DNA of 64,000 bases from Telluribacter sp035998675 (lineage in GTDB: Bacteria > Bacteroidota > Bacteroidia > Cytophagales > Spirosomataceae). Position numbers and translations under genes: made by a program. Under the pieces are notes generated by a model. The model was given only the letters and a program-made list of their open reading frames with translations. It was not told the origin of the DNA and did no database searches. Positions 33,642 through 42,250 of the stretch are shown here, in pieces. Numbering within the stretch: position 1 is the stretch's first letter; every line of letters begins with the position of its first letter. Location of the stretch: contig NZ_DASYHI010000014.1 of assembly GCF_035998675.1 (NCBI RefSeq), positions 165,067-229,066 of the forward strand, written 5' to 3'.

Positions 33642-36530
33642 ATGATTACCAAAAAAGGCAGCCATATAGGGAGTGAAATAAGGGTGGCTCTCTTTGTTTT
33701 TCTGTTTTTTCAATCAACGTTCTCCTCGGGTCAGGTCCTGGTATGCGGTACGCCGGACCCTTCGGGAAAAGAAACGCTGGGCCGGGAGACCACGCTCCAT
33801 TCGCTGAAAGACTCCCGGTCGGCCGAGTACCCGACGGCTGCGAATCCGGTTTTTCTTCCCATCCGGTTTCACGTTTTAAGAAGGAGTAACGGTACCGACG
33901 GCGCTACCACGAGCGACCTTAACAAGGTACTTTCCACCCTGAACTCTTCCTTTGCAACCAGCGGCATCCAGTTTTATATGGCCGGTAGTATCCCCGATTT
34001 TATTGACAATGATACCTACTTCGAGTTTGATTATTCAGAAGAAGCGGCCCTCTGTTCGCAACACGATTTACCCAATGCCATAAACCTGTATGTACCCGGT
34101 ATCATCACCAACGGCGGCAGCTCCCTGACCGGCTACGGGTACTATCCCTCGACCAATGCCACCAGCAACCGTCTTTTTGTCCGTAAAGACCGACTGCTTG
34201 ATAATAAAACCGTTGCCCACGAAATGGGACACTACTTCAATCTGCTGCATACTTTTTATAATAATTCAAATGCGATACTATCGGTTCGTGAGCTGGTGAC
34301 GCGGGGAGAAGGGGCCAACTGCGCCGGAACGGGTGACCTGCTGTGCGACACGCCGGCCGATCCGTTTGAGCTGCCCAATACTACTACCACCGGTTGTACC
34401 TACACGGGTACCGCTACCGATGCCAACGGGCAGCTTTTTGCACCGTCGCTTTCTAATTTGATGTCGTACTACTATGCCTGCGGGAATGAATTTACGGCGG
34501 GCCAATACACCCGAATGGGTGATGGCCTGTTGCTGCGAACGAACCCCACCAATCAATACACGCTGGACTACGCAGCTTCGGCGGAGGAGGCTCCCGCCAA
34601 CTTGCTGGCCAGCCTCACCGATAACGGGGTACTGCTCACGTTTTCGGATACCAGTTCAAATGAAAGTGGTTATATAATTGAACGGGCCACTGCTCCCGCT
34701 GGTCCCTACGTCTCCCTTACCGGCCTGGCCCCGGATGTTACTACGTTTTTAGATGCCGACCTCCGGTCCAATACCACCTACTACTACCGGGTAAGGGCTT
34801 CGAACAGCAGCCGGTACAGTACCCTTAGTTCGGTAGAGGTGGGTCGGCAGTACTGCCGGCCCTCGTATGCAACGGCTTGCTCGCCCGTCCTTATTGCCGA
34901 CTTTATCCTGAGTGATGGCAGCGGTACACTTATCAACAATGTCAATACCGACTGTGGCAGCAGTAGCTACAGCGATCATACTGGTTTGAAGGCGGAGGTA
35001 AAGGCCGGAGAAAACTACGCTTTTACGGCCCGGGCCGTAGCGGGAGGTGCCGGAAGCTACTACCAGCAGCATCTGACTATCTGGGTTGATTTTAACCAGA
35101 ACGGTACTTTTGACTCCGGCGAAATGGCTTATCAATCCACCGAAACGGCTCAGATGACGCCCACGGTTGCTGGTACGATGTCTATTCCAATGGATGCCTT
35201 CCCCGGTGAAACCCGCATGCGGGTCCGGTCGCAGTACCATACCTACGGTCCCGTAACCGACCCCTGCGCTCAACTGGCTTTCGGAGAAGCCGAAGACTAC
35301 ACCTTGAATATTACCAATGACAAGTTTCCCCTTCCGGCGCCGTTGCTTACGGCTACTTCCACCACTCTGTGCGAAGGAGAAAAAGCAGTCCTGACCGCCA
35401 CCAGCTGCGCGGGTACCCTAACCTGGTCGCACGGGGCTACGGGTACTTCGGTAGAAGTGAGTCCGACTGTCACAACCAGCTATACCGCTACCTGTACCCA
35501 GGATGGCTGTACCGGGCCTGCCTCTGACTCCCTGATAATTACCGTTCTTCCCAAAATAAAAGCTACCCTGGGGACTGATGCTACTGTTCGCCGGGGGGAT
35601 AGTACTTTGCTCACTATCAGCCGCCAGTCCGGTACTTTTCCCTGGGGCTTTACCCTCTCCGACGGCTCTGTCTATGAAAATCTACCGGATTCAATCTTTA
35701 CTGTTTTTTTAAAGCCTACGGTCACTACTACCTACCACCTGACCCAGGTGCAGGACAAGACCTGTGGAGTAGGTGAGGGGAGCGGTACCGCCACAGTTAC
35801 CGTAGTACAGCCCGTAAAAGTGGATGTTCAGGTAAAAGTATTTCTGGAGGGGCCCTACCGGTCTACAACCCAAACTATGACAACGGCCCTGAACCAGCGG
35901 GGGCTGCTACCGGGGCAGGTACCGCTTAACAGCTCGGCACCTCCCACGCCGGCCGGACAGCCCTACTATACCAGTCCCTGGAACTACCCAGGTACCGAGG
36001 CCGTATCAGTTTACCCCGCCGATGTGGTAGACTGGGTACTGGTATCACTGCGGTCACCGTCCCGCTCGGTTACGGAGGTGGTATACCGGGGGGCTGCCCT
36101 GCTGCACGCGAATGGTACCCTGAGCTTCCCGGGTTCGGCACCGGAGCTGTTTGAGCAAGAGGAGTATTATCTGGTAGTGGAGCACCGCAATCATCTGGGT
36201 GTGCTGTCAGAGCGGGCCATAAAAGTGGAGAAGGGGCAGCTTTCCTATGATTTTAGCCAGCAGGATTCTTTCACGGCGACCACGCCCCGCTCGGTCGGGC
36301 AGAAGAAAATTGGCACCCTATTTGCAATGCTCTCCTGCGATGGTAACCAGAAAACACCAAACCAGCACTACGATATTAACGTAAGCGATTTTAGTCTCTG
36401 GAAAGGTGCCAACGGGCTGTTTGACAGGTACCTGCCTACCGACTTTAACCTGGACGCTCAGGTGTCGGTAGCGGATAAAGTACTCTGGAACCGGAATAAC
36501 GGCAAATTTTCCATGATTGGCAGACAGTAA
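33642..36530 (+). CDS. Secreted M43-type metalloprotease with FnIII, GEVED and dockerin-like regions
   Basis: 962 residues from the ATG at 33642, giving a signal peptide ending near FSSGQ. The zinc motif is HEMGHYFNLLH (HExxHxxxxxH) and the Met-turn is NLMSYYYACG, as in pappalysin-like M43 proteases, though the usual Gly of HExxHxxG is Asn here. A fibronectin III-like part (YYYRVRASNSSRYS), a GEVED domain (WVDFNQNGTFDSGEMAYQS, GEAEDYTLNI) and an Ig-like part follow. The C-terminal 65 residues, with DINVSDFSLWKGANGLF and DFNLDAQVSVADKVLWNRNN, look like two dockerin-like repeats. No T9SS sorting domain is obvious. The next gene, also secreted, may be a partner. Confidence 0.83.
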   Translation: MITKKGSHIGSEIRVALFVFLFFQSTFSSGQVLVCGTPDPSGKETLGRETTLHSLKDSRSAEYPTAANPVFLPIRFHVLRRSNGTDGATTSDLNKVLSTLNSSFATSGIQFYMAGSIPDFIDNDTYFEFDYSEEAALCSQHDLPNAINLYVPGIITNGGSSLTGYGYYPSTNATSNRLFVRKDRLLDNKTVAHEMGHYFNLLHTFYNNSNAILSVRELVTRGEGANCAGTGDLLCDTPADPFELPNTTTTGCTYTGTATDANGQLFAPSLSNLMSYYYACGNEFTAGQYTRMGDGLLLRTNPTNQYTLDYAASAEEAPANLLASLTDNGVLLTFSDTSSNESGYIIERATAPAGPYVSLTGLAPDVTTFLDADLRSNTTYYYRVRASNSSRYSTLSSVEVGRQYCRPSYATACSPVLIADFILSDGSGTLINNVNTDCGSSSYSDHTGLKAEVKAGENYAFTARAVAGGAGSYYQQHLTIWVDFNQNGTFDSGEMAYQSTETAQMTPTVAGTMSIPMDAFPGETRMRVRSQYHTYGPVTDPCAQLAFGEAEDYTLNITNDKFPLPAPLLTATSTTLCEGEKAVLTATSCAGTLTWSHGATGTSVEVSPTVTTSYTATCTQDGCTGPASDSLIITVLPKIKATLGTDATVRRGDSTLLTISRQSGTFPWGFTLSDGSVYENLPDSIFTVFLKPTVTTTYHLTQVQDKTCGVGEGSGTATVTVVQPVKVDVQVKVFLEGPYRSTTQTMTTALNQRGLLPGQVPLNSSAPPTPAGQPYYTSPWNYPGTEAVSVYPADVVDWVLVSLRSPSRSVTEVVYRGAALLHANGTLSFPGSAPELFEQEEYYLVVEHRNHLGVLSERAIKVEKGQLSYDFSQQDSFTATTPRSVGQKKIGTLFAMLSCDGNQKTPNQHYDINVSDFSLWKGANGLFDRYLPTDFNLDAQVSVADKVLWNRNNGKFSMIGRQ

Positions 36531-36570
36531 CTTTCTGAAGCAACCAGGATATACAACCACCCTACGTAGT

Positions 36571-37449
36571 ATGACATATCCAATTTCTTATGTATTTAAA
36601 ATCAATAAAGCGGGACTCCTGGTGCTGTTTATGCTGCTGACGTCAGCGGCCCTGGCTCAGAACGGGCGCTTTGATTTGCGCCTGCGGCAGACTTCTGCCG
36701 ACTGTGCTGACCGTACGGTAACTTTTGCGCTGGAAATCAGGGCTTCCCACCCCGACAGTACCTTTACCATTGCTTCTGCCAATCTTCGTTTTTCGTATCC
36801 GGCGGCGGTACTTACCAATCCTGAACTTACCACCCAGGATAACTACGCAAGTGGAAACTACGGTCTTCAGCAACTGGTGAATCAGGATGGTATCGTTACC
36901 CTGAACATTAACTACATTGGCCCGATTGCGCATCCCGATACCATCAATGTTGACACTACCTGGCGTTCGGTGTCGCACGTAACTTTTGAGGTACCCGAAG
37001 CTTCCACGGGCTGTTATACCCTTACCTGGCAGTCTACGGCCTTTCCAGGCCTGGAAGTATACCAGCTGACCGGCGACCCGAATGGGGAGGAGCTGGTAAC
37101 GCAGGGAACTATGACCTCCAGTACAGGCTGTGCCTTTCCAAAGCCTACGGCTACCATTAGCGGTACTCAAAACATTTTGGAAAAGGAACCGGCACTTCTG
37201 AAGCTTGAATTTACGGGAAGCGCGCCTTACAGTGTAACCCTATCGAATGGATTGACCTATACAAGTAGTAGCAATTTACAAATGATTGAAGTGTATCCTA
37301 CTGGTTCTACTTCCTATACTATTTCGAGCATAAAAGACATTTGTGCGGTCGGAACGTCCAGCGGGAGTGCTACCGTTTGGGTTAAGGAGCCCGAGCCGGA
37401 ATGCAAGGTTTTGTGCGTACCTATCAGTTATAAAATTGTCCGTAATTAA
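36571..37449 (+). CDS. Secreted beta-rich protein, possible partner of the M43 protease
   Basis: 292 residues from the ATG at 36571, with a signal peptide ending near ALAQ. The first half, from FDLRLRQTSADCADRTVTFA to a conserved-looking VTLNINYIGP, is a beta-sandwich that reminds me of cohesin-type adhesion domains, but I cannot name it with confidence. The second half, KPTATISGTQNILEKEPALL, is an Ig/SprB-repeat-like domain similar to one in the preceding protease. It starts 40 bp after that gene, so they are probably co-transcribed. Function unknown. Confidence 0.72.
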   Translation: MTYPISYVFKINKAGLLVLFMLLTSAALAQNGRFDLRLRQTSADCADRTVTFALEIRASHPDSTFTIASANLRFSYPAAVLTNPELTTQDNYASGNYGLQQLVNQDGIVTLNINYIGPIAHPDTINVDTTWRSVSHVTFEVPEASTGCYTLTWQSTAFPGLEVYQLTGDPNGEELVTQGTMTSSTGCAFPKPTATISGTQNILEKEPALLKLEFTGSAPYSVTLSNGLTYTSSSNLQMIEVYPTGSTSYTISSIKDICAVGTSSGSATVWVKEPEPECKVLCVPISYKIVRN

Positions 37450-37468
37450 AGATTCTTCTCAATACTGT

Positions 37469-37508
37469 AAAATAAAACCTCCGGCCGTTGGGCCGGAGGT
37501 TTTATTTT
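37469..37508. terminator. Bidirectional terminator
   Basis: An 18-bp perfect stem (AAAATAAAACCTCCGGCC and its complement) with a GTTG loop, T-rich on both sides. It serves the secreted protein gene and the converging DUF4494 gene. Confidence 0.92.
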
Positions 37509-37525
37509 AACCCTGAAGAAAGTAC

Positions 37526-38026
37526 CTACTCCGCAACGGCCCGCTCGGCCAGTACCTCCGACAGGGGCCGCAGGTTGGCTGGTATTTCCTCCTCCGTCGA
37601 ATCGCCGCCGTAGGGGAACACATCCAGGATGGTAGTCAGGTTCAGGTCGGTGGTTTCGTAGGGGATAAGCATGGTACGCAGGCTGTCGGTAATGCGTTCC
37701 AGGGCCTGAGTAATGTCCTCGGCATTGACGAGCATGTAGTTGACTACCTTCTTTTCCTTGCCGCTTTTTTCGTCTACCGAGTAGTATACGACTTTGGCCT
37801 TAAACCACTTTTCGCCTTCTTCGTAGGTAAACAAATCGGCCAGACGCATGCGGGTAATGCTGCTGACGGTAAAGTCCGAAGCCCCGGTTACGATTTGTTT
37901 GTAAAGCCGGGCTTCGGCTTCGGTGTACGAAAGGGCATCAACCAGATAAGTCTCGTTGGTTGTTTTTAATTTTCCACTCTCTTCTTCCTTTTGGTATCTG
38001 ATTTTTCCTAAGTACCAGCTTGCCAT
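37526..38026 (-). CDS. DUF4494 protein
   Basis: 166 residues. ASWYLGKIRYQKEEESGKLK at the start, then ETYLVDALSYTEAEARLY and KVVNYMLVNAEDITQALERI are characteristic of DUF4494, a Bacteroidota family with no known function. No signal peptide or membrane segment. It lies alone between two terminators. Confidence 0.9.
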   Translation of the reverse strand: MASWYLGKIRYQKEEESGKLKTTNETYLVDALSYTEAEARLYKQIVTGASDFTVSSITRMRLADLFTYEEGEKWFKAKVVYYSVDEKSGKEKKVVNYMLVNAEDITQALERITDSLRTMLIPYETTDLNLTTILDVFPYGGDSTEEEIPANLRPLSEVLAERAVAE

Positions 38027-38127
38027 GGTGTATGGTTTTAAACGTTGAACTTTTTGAACGGGCTGGCAAAGGTAACGTCCCGAACGACGGCTTGCAACGG
38101 TACTTCCCTAACTTGTGGGTATAAAAA

Positions 38128-38153
38128 ATGCATCGTTCCCAGGAACGATGCAT
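38128..38153 (-). terminator. Terminator of the small 38201-38398 gene
   Basis: A 12-bp perfect stem (ATGCATCGTTCC / GGAACGATGCAT) with a 2-nt loop; on the minus strand it runs into TTTTTTAT. Confidence 0.85.
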
Positions 38154-38200
38154 TACTGAATGATAGTACTCTGACACTCACCCCACTGGGCTGCGGCCGA

Positions 38201-38398
38201 CTAAGAAGCTTTTGACTTTTTAACTTTCTTACCTCGGTTTTCGCCCCATTCTTCGGCTTTGGCCGTAGCAATGGCTATGGCCCGGCCTTCTTCGTAGCCA
38301 TCATCAAGCAGCGCATTGGCAATTTCAATGGCTTTATTTCGCACGGGGGCCATCAGGTTCTTCATGGATGGCGGATAGTTATCTTTTGACCACGGCAT
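38201..38398 (-). CDS. Small stress-type protein (YdaT/ChaB-like)
   Basis: 65 residues. PWSKDNYPPSMKNLMAPVRN followed by KAIEIANALLDDGYEEGRAI and ATAKAEEWGENRGKK matches a widespread family of short cytoplasmic proteins annotated as YdaT- or ChaB-like, linked to general stress in Bacillus. The C-terminus is lysine-rich. It has its own terminator. Function unknown. Confidence 0.85.
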   Translation of the reverse strand: MPWSKDNYPPSMKNLMAPVRNKAIEIANALLDDGYEEGRAIAIATAKAEEWGENRGKKVKKSKAS

Positions 38399-38536
38399 AG
38401 GTATAGAATTTTAATGTATGTTTGTTGGTTAACCAAATAAATAACTGTGCCAGCTGTACCGGATGGTAACCTGACTTTAAACCTGAACAGCGATGCTGCA
38501 TCTAACCGGCAGACTATTTAAATATTAAAACCTGAC

Positions 38537-39166
38537 ATGAAGAAAATAACCTTTGGAATTGTAGCACTTCTGGTGGCGTTGGTGTTCAGCCAGTGCAGTG
38601 TAAGCAGACAGATCAAGGAAGCCAAAGCCCTGGCCGATTGTAAATATAACATTACGTCCGCCGACAGTATTTATCTGGCCGGAATTGACGTGCGGGAGTT
38701 TAGGGCTATTCGCAACCCGAGTGATGTGGATCTGGCCCGTTTTCCCCGCCTGGGGGTAGCGCTGCTGCGGAGAGATGTACCCCTGAACCTACGGCTCAAT
38801 CTCAGCATAATGAACCCTACCAACCGGGTAGCGGCCGTTAACCAGTTAGAATATAAAATACTGCTGGCCGATACGGAATTATTCAACGGTTTACTGAATC
38901 GCCGGATTGAGGTAGCCCCCGACTCCGGTAGAACAATAGTACCCGTCAGCCTGAATACCAATGCCTACGAACTAATTTCAAACCCCCAGACCCGGGCGGA
39001 TTTTATGGCAATGCTGGAAGCGCTTTCGGGTAAAGCCGACGCCAAACCGACCGTACTTACCATTCAGGTAAGGCCCACGCTGTCGGTAGGAGACAAGCAG
39101 GTCGATTACCCGGGGTACATTACCATCAAACAGGAAGTAACAAGTAAGACTTTTCTGGGGTACTAA
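38537..39166 (+). CDS. Putative lipoprotein, LEA type 2-like
   Basis: 209 residues with lipobox VFSQC near residues 16-20. The mature region has LNLRLNLSIMNPTNRVAAVN, QLEYKILLADTELFNG, then a C-terminal part rich in beta strands, as in periplasmic LEA14/WHy-like proteins of Bacteroidota. The function is unknown. It converges on the sugar dehydrogenase gene with 15 bp between stops. Confidence 0.78.
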   Translation: MKKITFGIVALLVALVFSQCSVSRQIKEAKALADCKYNITSADSIYLAGIDVREFRAIRNPSDVDLARFPRLGVALLRRDVPLNLRLNLSIMNPTNRVAAVNQLEYKILLADTELFNGLLNRRIEVAPDSGRTIVPVSLNTNAYELISNPQTRADFMAMLEALSGKADAKPTVLTIQVRPTLSVGDKQVDYPGYITIKQEVTSKTFLGY

Positions 39167-39181
39167 CCGTACCGGAAGTTT

Positions 39182-40531
39182 TCAGTCGGTCAGGTGGAGT
39201 ATACCTTCGTTGAGGAATTCTACCTGGCCGACTACATGTAGCCCTCTTACCTGCGGGCTTTGGTCCTGAATAGTAACGGTATGGCCGGGACTGACAAGTA
39301 CTTTTTCGGTACCGGAAGGAAGGCAGTGGCAGGACCAGGTAGAGGAAGTACTCCAGTTGCCTGACTGCACACTTTCGGTTTCATTGGTTTTTATCCGGTA
39401 TATTTTACCTTCAAAAAAAGTGGCTACGTAAAGTTCTCCCGCCTGATCTTCCCCAAAAGCAACCGGATTTGAAAATTGTACACCGTGGTCAATTGTAGTA
39501 ATTGTCTGGTCCGGGTTTCGGTAAATACTGCTTATTTTCCCGGAAGCATGGTCTGTAAACAGGTACCAGCCGTAAAGTGAGGGGTACCTTTGCCCCCGGT
39601 AAACAGATCCACCTATTACCGAAGCTGGTTGATTTCCGTTATTGTTAAAACCCGGGTACTCAAACATCGGCTCCGTGAAGCTAATATCCGTTGGACAATT
39701 GTTGTAGGGATGAGTACCCTCGTAGCAACTCCAGCCATAGTTAATTCCCCCCGCAGCTCCGGCTGGCGTAAAGTCAATTTCCTCCCATCCATCCTGACCG
39801 TTATCTCCGAGCCACAAATCTCCCGTTTGTTTATCAAAGCTAATCCGCCAGGGGTTCCGCAGACCCAAAGCCCATATTTCGTCCGGAATGTTATTTCCAT
39901 CACTGATATAGGGATTGGTGGGCGGTATGGAATAAGGAGTACCCTGGTCAATATCAAGTCGAAGTATTTTGCCTTTCAGGGATTGAAGGTTCTGGGCTAC
40001 ACCTTCGGGGTCTCCAACGTCGCCACGTCCACCGGCTTCTCCGTCGCCCGTAGGAATATACAAGTACCCATCAGCTCCGAACGCAATATTCCCAGCCCGA
40101 TGCCCACCCTGGTAGGGTACCGTAATTATGATCTGCTCACTGGCCGGATTAGAAAAGTCCGGATTTTCGGCATCCCTTTGAAAGCGGGAAACTACAAAAT
40201 TGCCGTCCTTCTGAATGTATTTGACAAAAAAGTAGCCATTGGATGCATAGTCAGGATGAAAAGCCAACCCAAATAGTCCATCCCAGGAAGTGTCCCTTAC
40301 TTTGTGGCTTATGTCCAGCAGGGGCAAGGGGAGAAGAGCTCCGGCGGGAGAAATAATTCTGATTTTTCCTCCGACCTCTCCTACGTATAGTCTGCCGTCA
40401 TGGGTCGAGGCAATATCGGTTGGTCGGGTCAGGCCACTGGCGTACTCTTGTACCTGCACAACCGCTGGTTGTGCCATAACCGGGCTGCCCAATAAAATAA
40501 TCAGTAAAAAGGTGTGGGAAAAGTGCTTCAA
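39182..40531 (-). CDS. PQQ-dependent sugar dehydrogenase (glucose/sorbosone type) with C-terminal extension
   Basis: 449 residues with a signal peptide ending at VMAQ. The beta-propeller of the GDH/soluble aldose dehydrogenase family is evident: SGLTRPTDIASTHDGRLYVG, LFGLAFHPDYASNGYFFVKY, YLYIPTGDGEAGGRGDVG, EIWALGLRNPWRISFDKQTG and INYGWSCYEG. A related gene lies at 51510-52745. The last 60 residues (WSTSSTWSCHCLPSGTEKV, then VLVSPGHTVTIQDQ) do not belong to the propeller and resemble a G8-like beta-helix start. Periplasmic or surface location expected. Confidence 0.88.
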   Translation of the reverse strand: MKHFSHTFLLIILLGSPVMAQPAVVQVQEYASGLTRPTDIASTHDGRLYVGEVGGKIRIISPAGALLPLPLLDISHKVRDTSWDGLFGLAFHPDYASNGYFFVKYIQKDGNFVVSRFQRDAENPDFSNPASEQIIITVPYQGGHRAGNIAFGADGYLYIPTGDGEAGGRGDVGDPEGVAQNLQSLKGKILRLDIDQGTPYSIPPTNPYISDGNNIPDEIWALGLRNPWRISFDKQTGDLWLGDNGQDGWEEIDFTPAGAAGGINYGWSCYEGTHPYNNCPTDISFTEPMFEYPGFNNNGNQPASVIGGSVYRGQRYPSLYGWYLFTDHASGKISSIYRNPDQTITTIDHGVQFSNPVAFGEDQAGELYVATFFEGKIYRIKTNETESVQSGNWSTSSTWSCHCLPSGTEKVLVSPGHTVTIQDQSPQVRGLHVVGQVEFLNEGILHLTD

Positions 40532-40608
40532 GATAATAGTGTGGGTTAGGTAGAGTGTTCAGGTGGAAAGATACTAAAACGGTCGCTTTTTACTTCATGC
40601 CCAATAAA

Positions 40609-40639
40609 AAAAGCCAGCGAATCCTATTCGCTGGCTTTT
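40609..40639. terminator. Terminator downstream of msrA
   Basis: A 14-bp perfect stem (AAAAGCCAGCGAAT / ATTCGCTGGCTTTT) with a CCT loop. On the minus strand it ends in a T-run directly after the stem. Confidence 0.88.
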
Positions 40640-40659
40640 GGGTAGTACTGGCAAAATAA

Positions 40660-41328
40660 TTAATGGTTCCCTTTTAATTTCCCGGTGTAGGTTTCCTTGA
40701 ATTTATTGAACCGGGGTACGGACACCTGCTGCACGTACGGGTTATTTGGGTTGTGCTCAATGTAGTCCTGGTGGTAGCCCTCGGCCCGATAAAAGGTATT
40801 CAGAGGTTTTAGTTCGGTTACAATTTTTCCATTAAAGCGCTCCTGGTTCATGGTGGCTGTAACGCGCTCGGCTGTTTGTTTTTCTTCGGGAGTACCGTAA
40901 AATAGAATAGAGCGGTACGATGACCCCCGGTCAGGTCCCTGACGGTTGGGTGTAGTAGGGTCGTGGGAGAGGTAGAAAATCTTTGTCAGTTCTTCGTAGC
41001 TAACCGCTTCCGGATTGTAGTACACCAGTACGGTTTCGGCGTGGCCGGTAGTTTCGGTATTGACCAGGTCGTAAGTAGGATTAGGCGCGGTACCTCCGGC
41101 GTAGCCCGAAATTACGGAATCAACGCCGACGACGACTTCAAATATCTCTTCAGTACACCAAAAACAACCCGAAGCAAAGGCCGCGACGGCTTTATTCTCG
41201 GGAGCGGTGAGTTGTACCTGACGCACCGCGCTGGTATCACTGGGCCCGTTGGTATTTCTGGACGTATTGCAGGCGGAAAAAAGTACTGCCAAAGTAAGCA
41301 GGCAAAAAGGAATAACTTTATTTTTCAT
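40660..41328 (-). CDS. msrA: Peptide-methionine (S)-S-oxide reductase, lipoprotein form
   Basis: 222 residues. MsrA motif ASGCFWCTEEIFEVVVGV with catalytic Cys55, then SGYAGGTAPNPTYDLV, TTGHAETVLVYYNPEA and YHQDYIEHNPNNPYV. The N-terminus is a lipoprotein signal (LLTLAVLFSACNTS, Cys20), so the enzyme repairs oxidised methionines outside the cytoplasm. A terminator follows 20 bp downstream. The 301-bp region before it separates it from the divergent gluconate dehydrogenase pair. Confidence 0.93.
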   Translation of the reverse strand: MKNKVIPFCLLTLAVLFSACNTSRNTNGPSDTSAVRQVQLTAPENKAVAAFASGCFWCTEEIFEVVVGVDSVISGYAGGTAPNPTYDLVNTETTGHAETVLVYYNPEAVSYEELTKIFYLSHDPTTPNRQGPDRGSSYRSILFYGTPEEKQTAERVTATMNQERFNGKIVTELKPLNTFYRAEGYHQDYIEHNPNNPYVQQVSVPRFNKFKETYTGKLKGNH

Positions 41329-41629
41329 GGAAATCTCTTTCTGGTTTTAGTATTCAACAGCGGGTGAGGTTTTTATGTTCGTTTCCAATTATTTACGTTG
41401 AAGAGCTGCGATTCAGACTTACTTTTAGGAATTAAAAGTAAAAGAGCAGGGTAAGTTGTGGTAAAAATCGTCTTTTTTGTTGTAATTGTCCCTACTTAAA
41501 AGAAGCACCCCTTTCTGTGACACCAGTCTACTCTGTTTCTCTGCGTATGCCCAAGTCAGCTGGAAGCGATCCCCTTCCCATGGGTACACAATCCCGAATC
41601 AATCAACTTTCCATATTTTTTACTACACA
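41329..41629. other. 301-bp divergent intergenic region
   Basis: Lies between msrA (minus) and the gluconate 2-dehydrogenase subunit 3-like gene (plus). It is AT-rich, with a long open stretch in the frame of the plus-strand gene, but no protein-like sequence and no clear promoter was seen by eye. Confidence 0.5.
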
Positions 41630-42163
41630 ATGAATAGAAGAGAAGCTGTTCAGAGAATTGCGCTGCTGATGGGTGGAGCGCTTTCGGCTCCGGTTATGGC
41701 GGGTGTCATGGGCGAAAAGCTCAACCACGGGCCCAGCCTGGCGGTTTCGGCCGAGCAGGAAGCCCTGCTGGCCGAAGTAGCCGATATTATTATTCCCACT
41801 ACCAAAACCCCCGGGGCCAAAGCAGCCGGCGCGGAGAAATTTATCGTGCGGGTTATGCGGGACTGCTATCCGCTGAAAGACCAGGAAACATTTTATAGTG
41901 GCCTGACCAGGTTAAACTCTGACAGCAAAACTAAATTCGGGAAAAGCTTTGAGGAACTGACCCTTGCCCAGAAAAATGAGATGGTGAAGCAAACCACCAC
42001 CAGCGACACGGCCTTTTTCCGTCGCATGAAGGAGCTAACCGTTACGGGCTACTTTACTTCTGAAATTGGTGCTACCCAGGCCCTGGAGTACCTGCCCATT
42101 CCGGGCCGGTTTGAGCCCTGCATTCCCCTGAAACCCGGACAGAAAGCCTGGGCGCTCGGTTAA
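41630..42163 (+). CDS. Gluconate 2-dehydrogenase subunit 3-like protein
   Basis: 177 residues from the ATG at 41630 (MNRREAVQRIALLMGGALSA), where a Tat- or Sec-like hydrophobic leader begins; the longer frame from 41486 is rejected. The body has LLAEVADIIIPTTKTPGAKA, and AGAEKFIVRVMRDCY, the usual opening of gluconate dehydrogenase gamma subunits. The partner GMC oxidoreductase follows 87 bp downstream. Together they should form a periplasmic membrane-linked sugar or alcohol dehydrogenase complex. No cytochrome c subunit is adjacent. Confidence 0.9.
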   Translation: MNRREAVQRIALLMGGALSAPVMAGVMGEKLNHGPSLAVSAEQEALLAEVADIIIPTTKTPGAKAAGAEKFIVRVMRDCYPLKDQETFYSGLTRLNSDSKTKFGKSFEELTLAQKNEMVKQTTTSDTAFFRRMKELTVTGYFTSEIGATQALEYLPIPGRFEPCIPLKPGQKAWALG

Positions 42164-42177
42164 AAATATTTCTATCT

Positions 42178-42210
42178 AGCAGTAGCACGGTTTCAAACCG
42201 TGCTACTGCT
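42178..42210. repeat. Perfect 16-bp palindrome between paired dehydrogenase genes
   Basis: AGCAGTAGCACGGTTT and its reverse complement surround a single base. It has no T-run, lies between two genes that should be co-transcribed, and has the look of a REP/BIME-type dispersed palindrome. A role in mRNA stability or partial termination is possible. Confidence 0.7.
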
Positions 42211-42250
42211 CACCTTCTATTCGTGAAACTTTAATTTTTTTACCTGGAAA

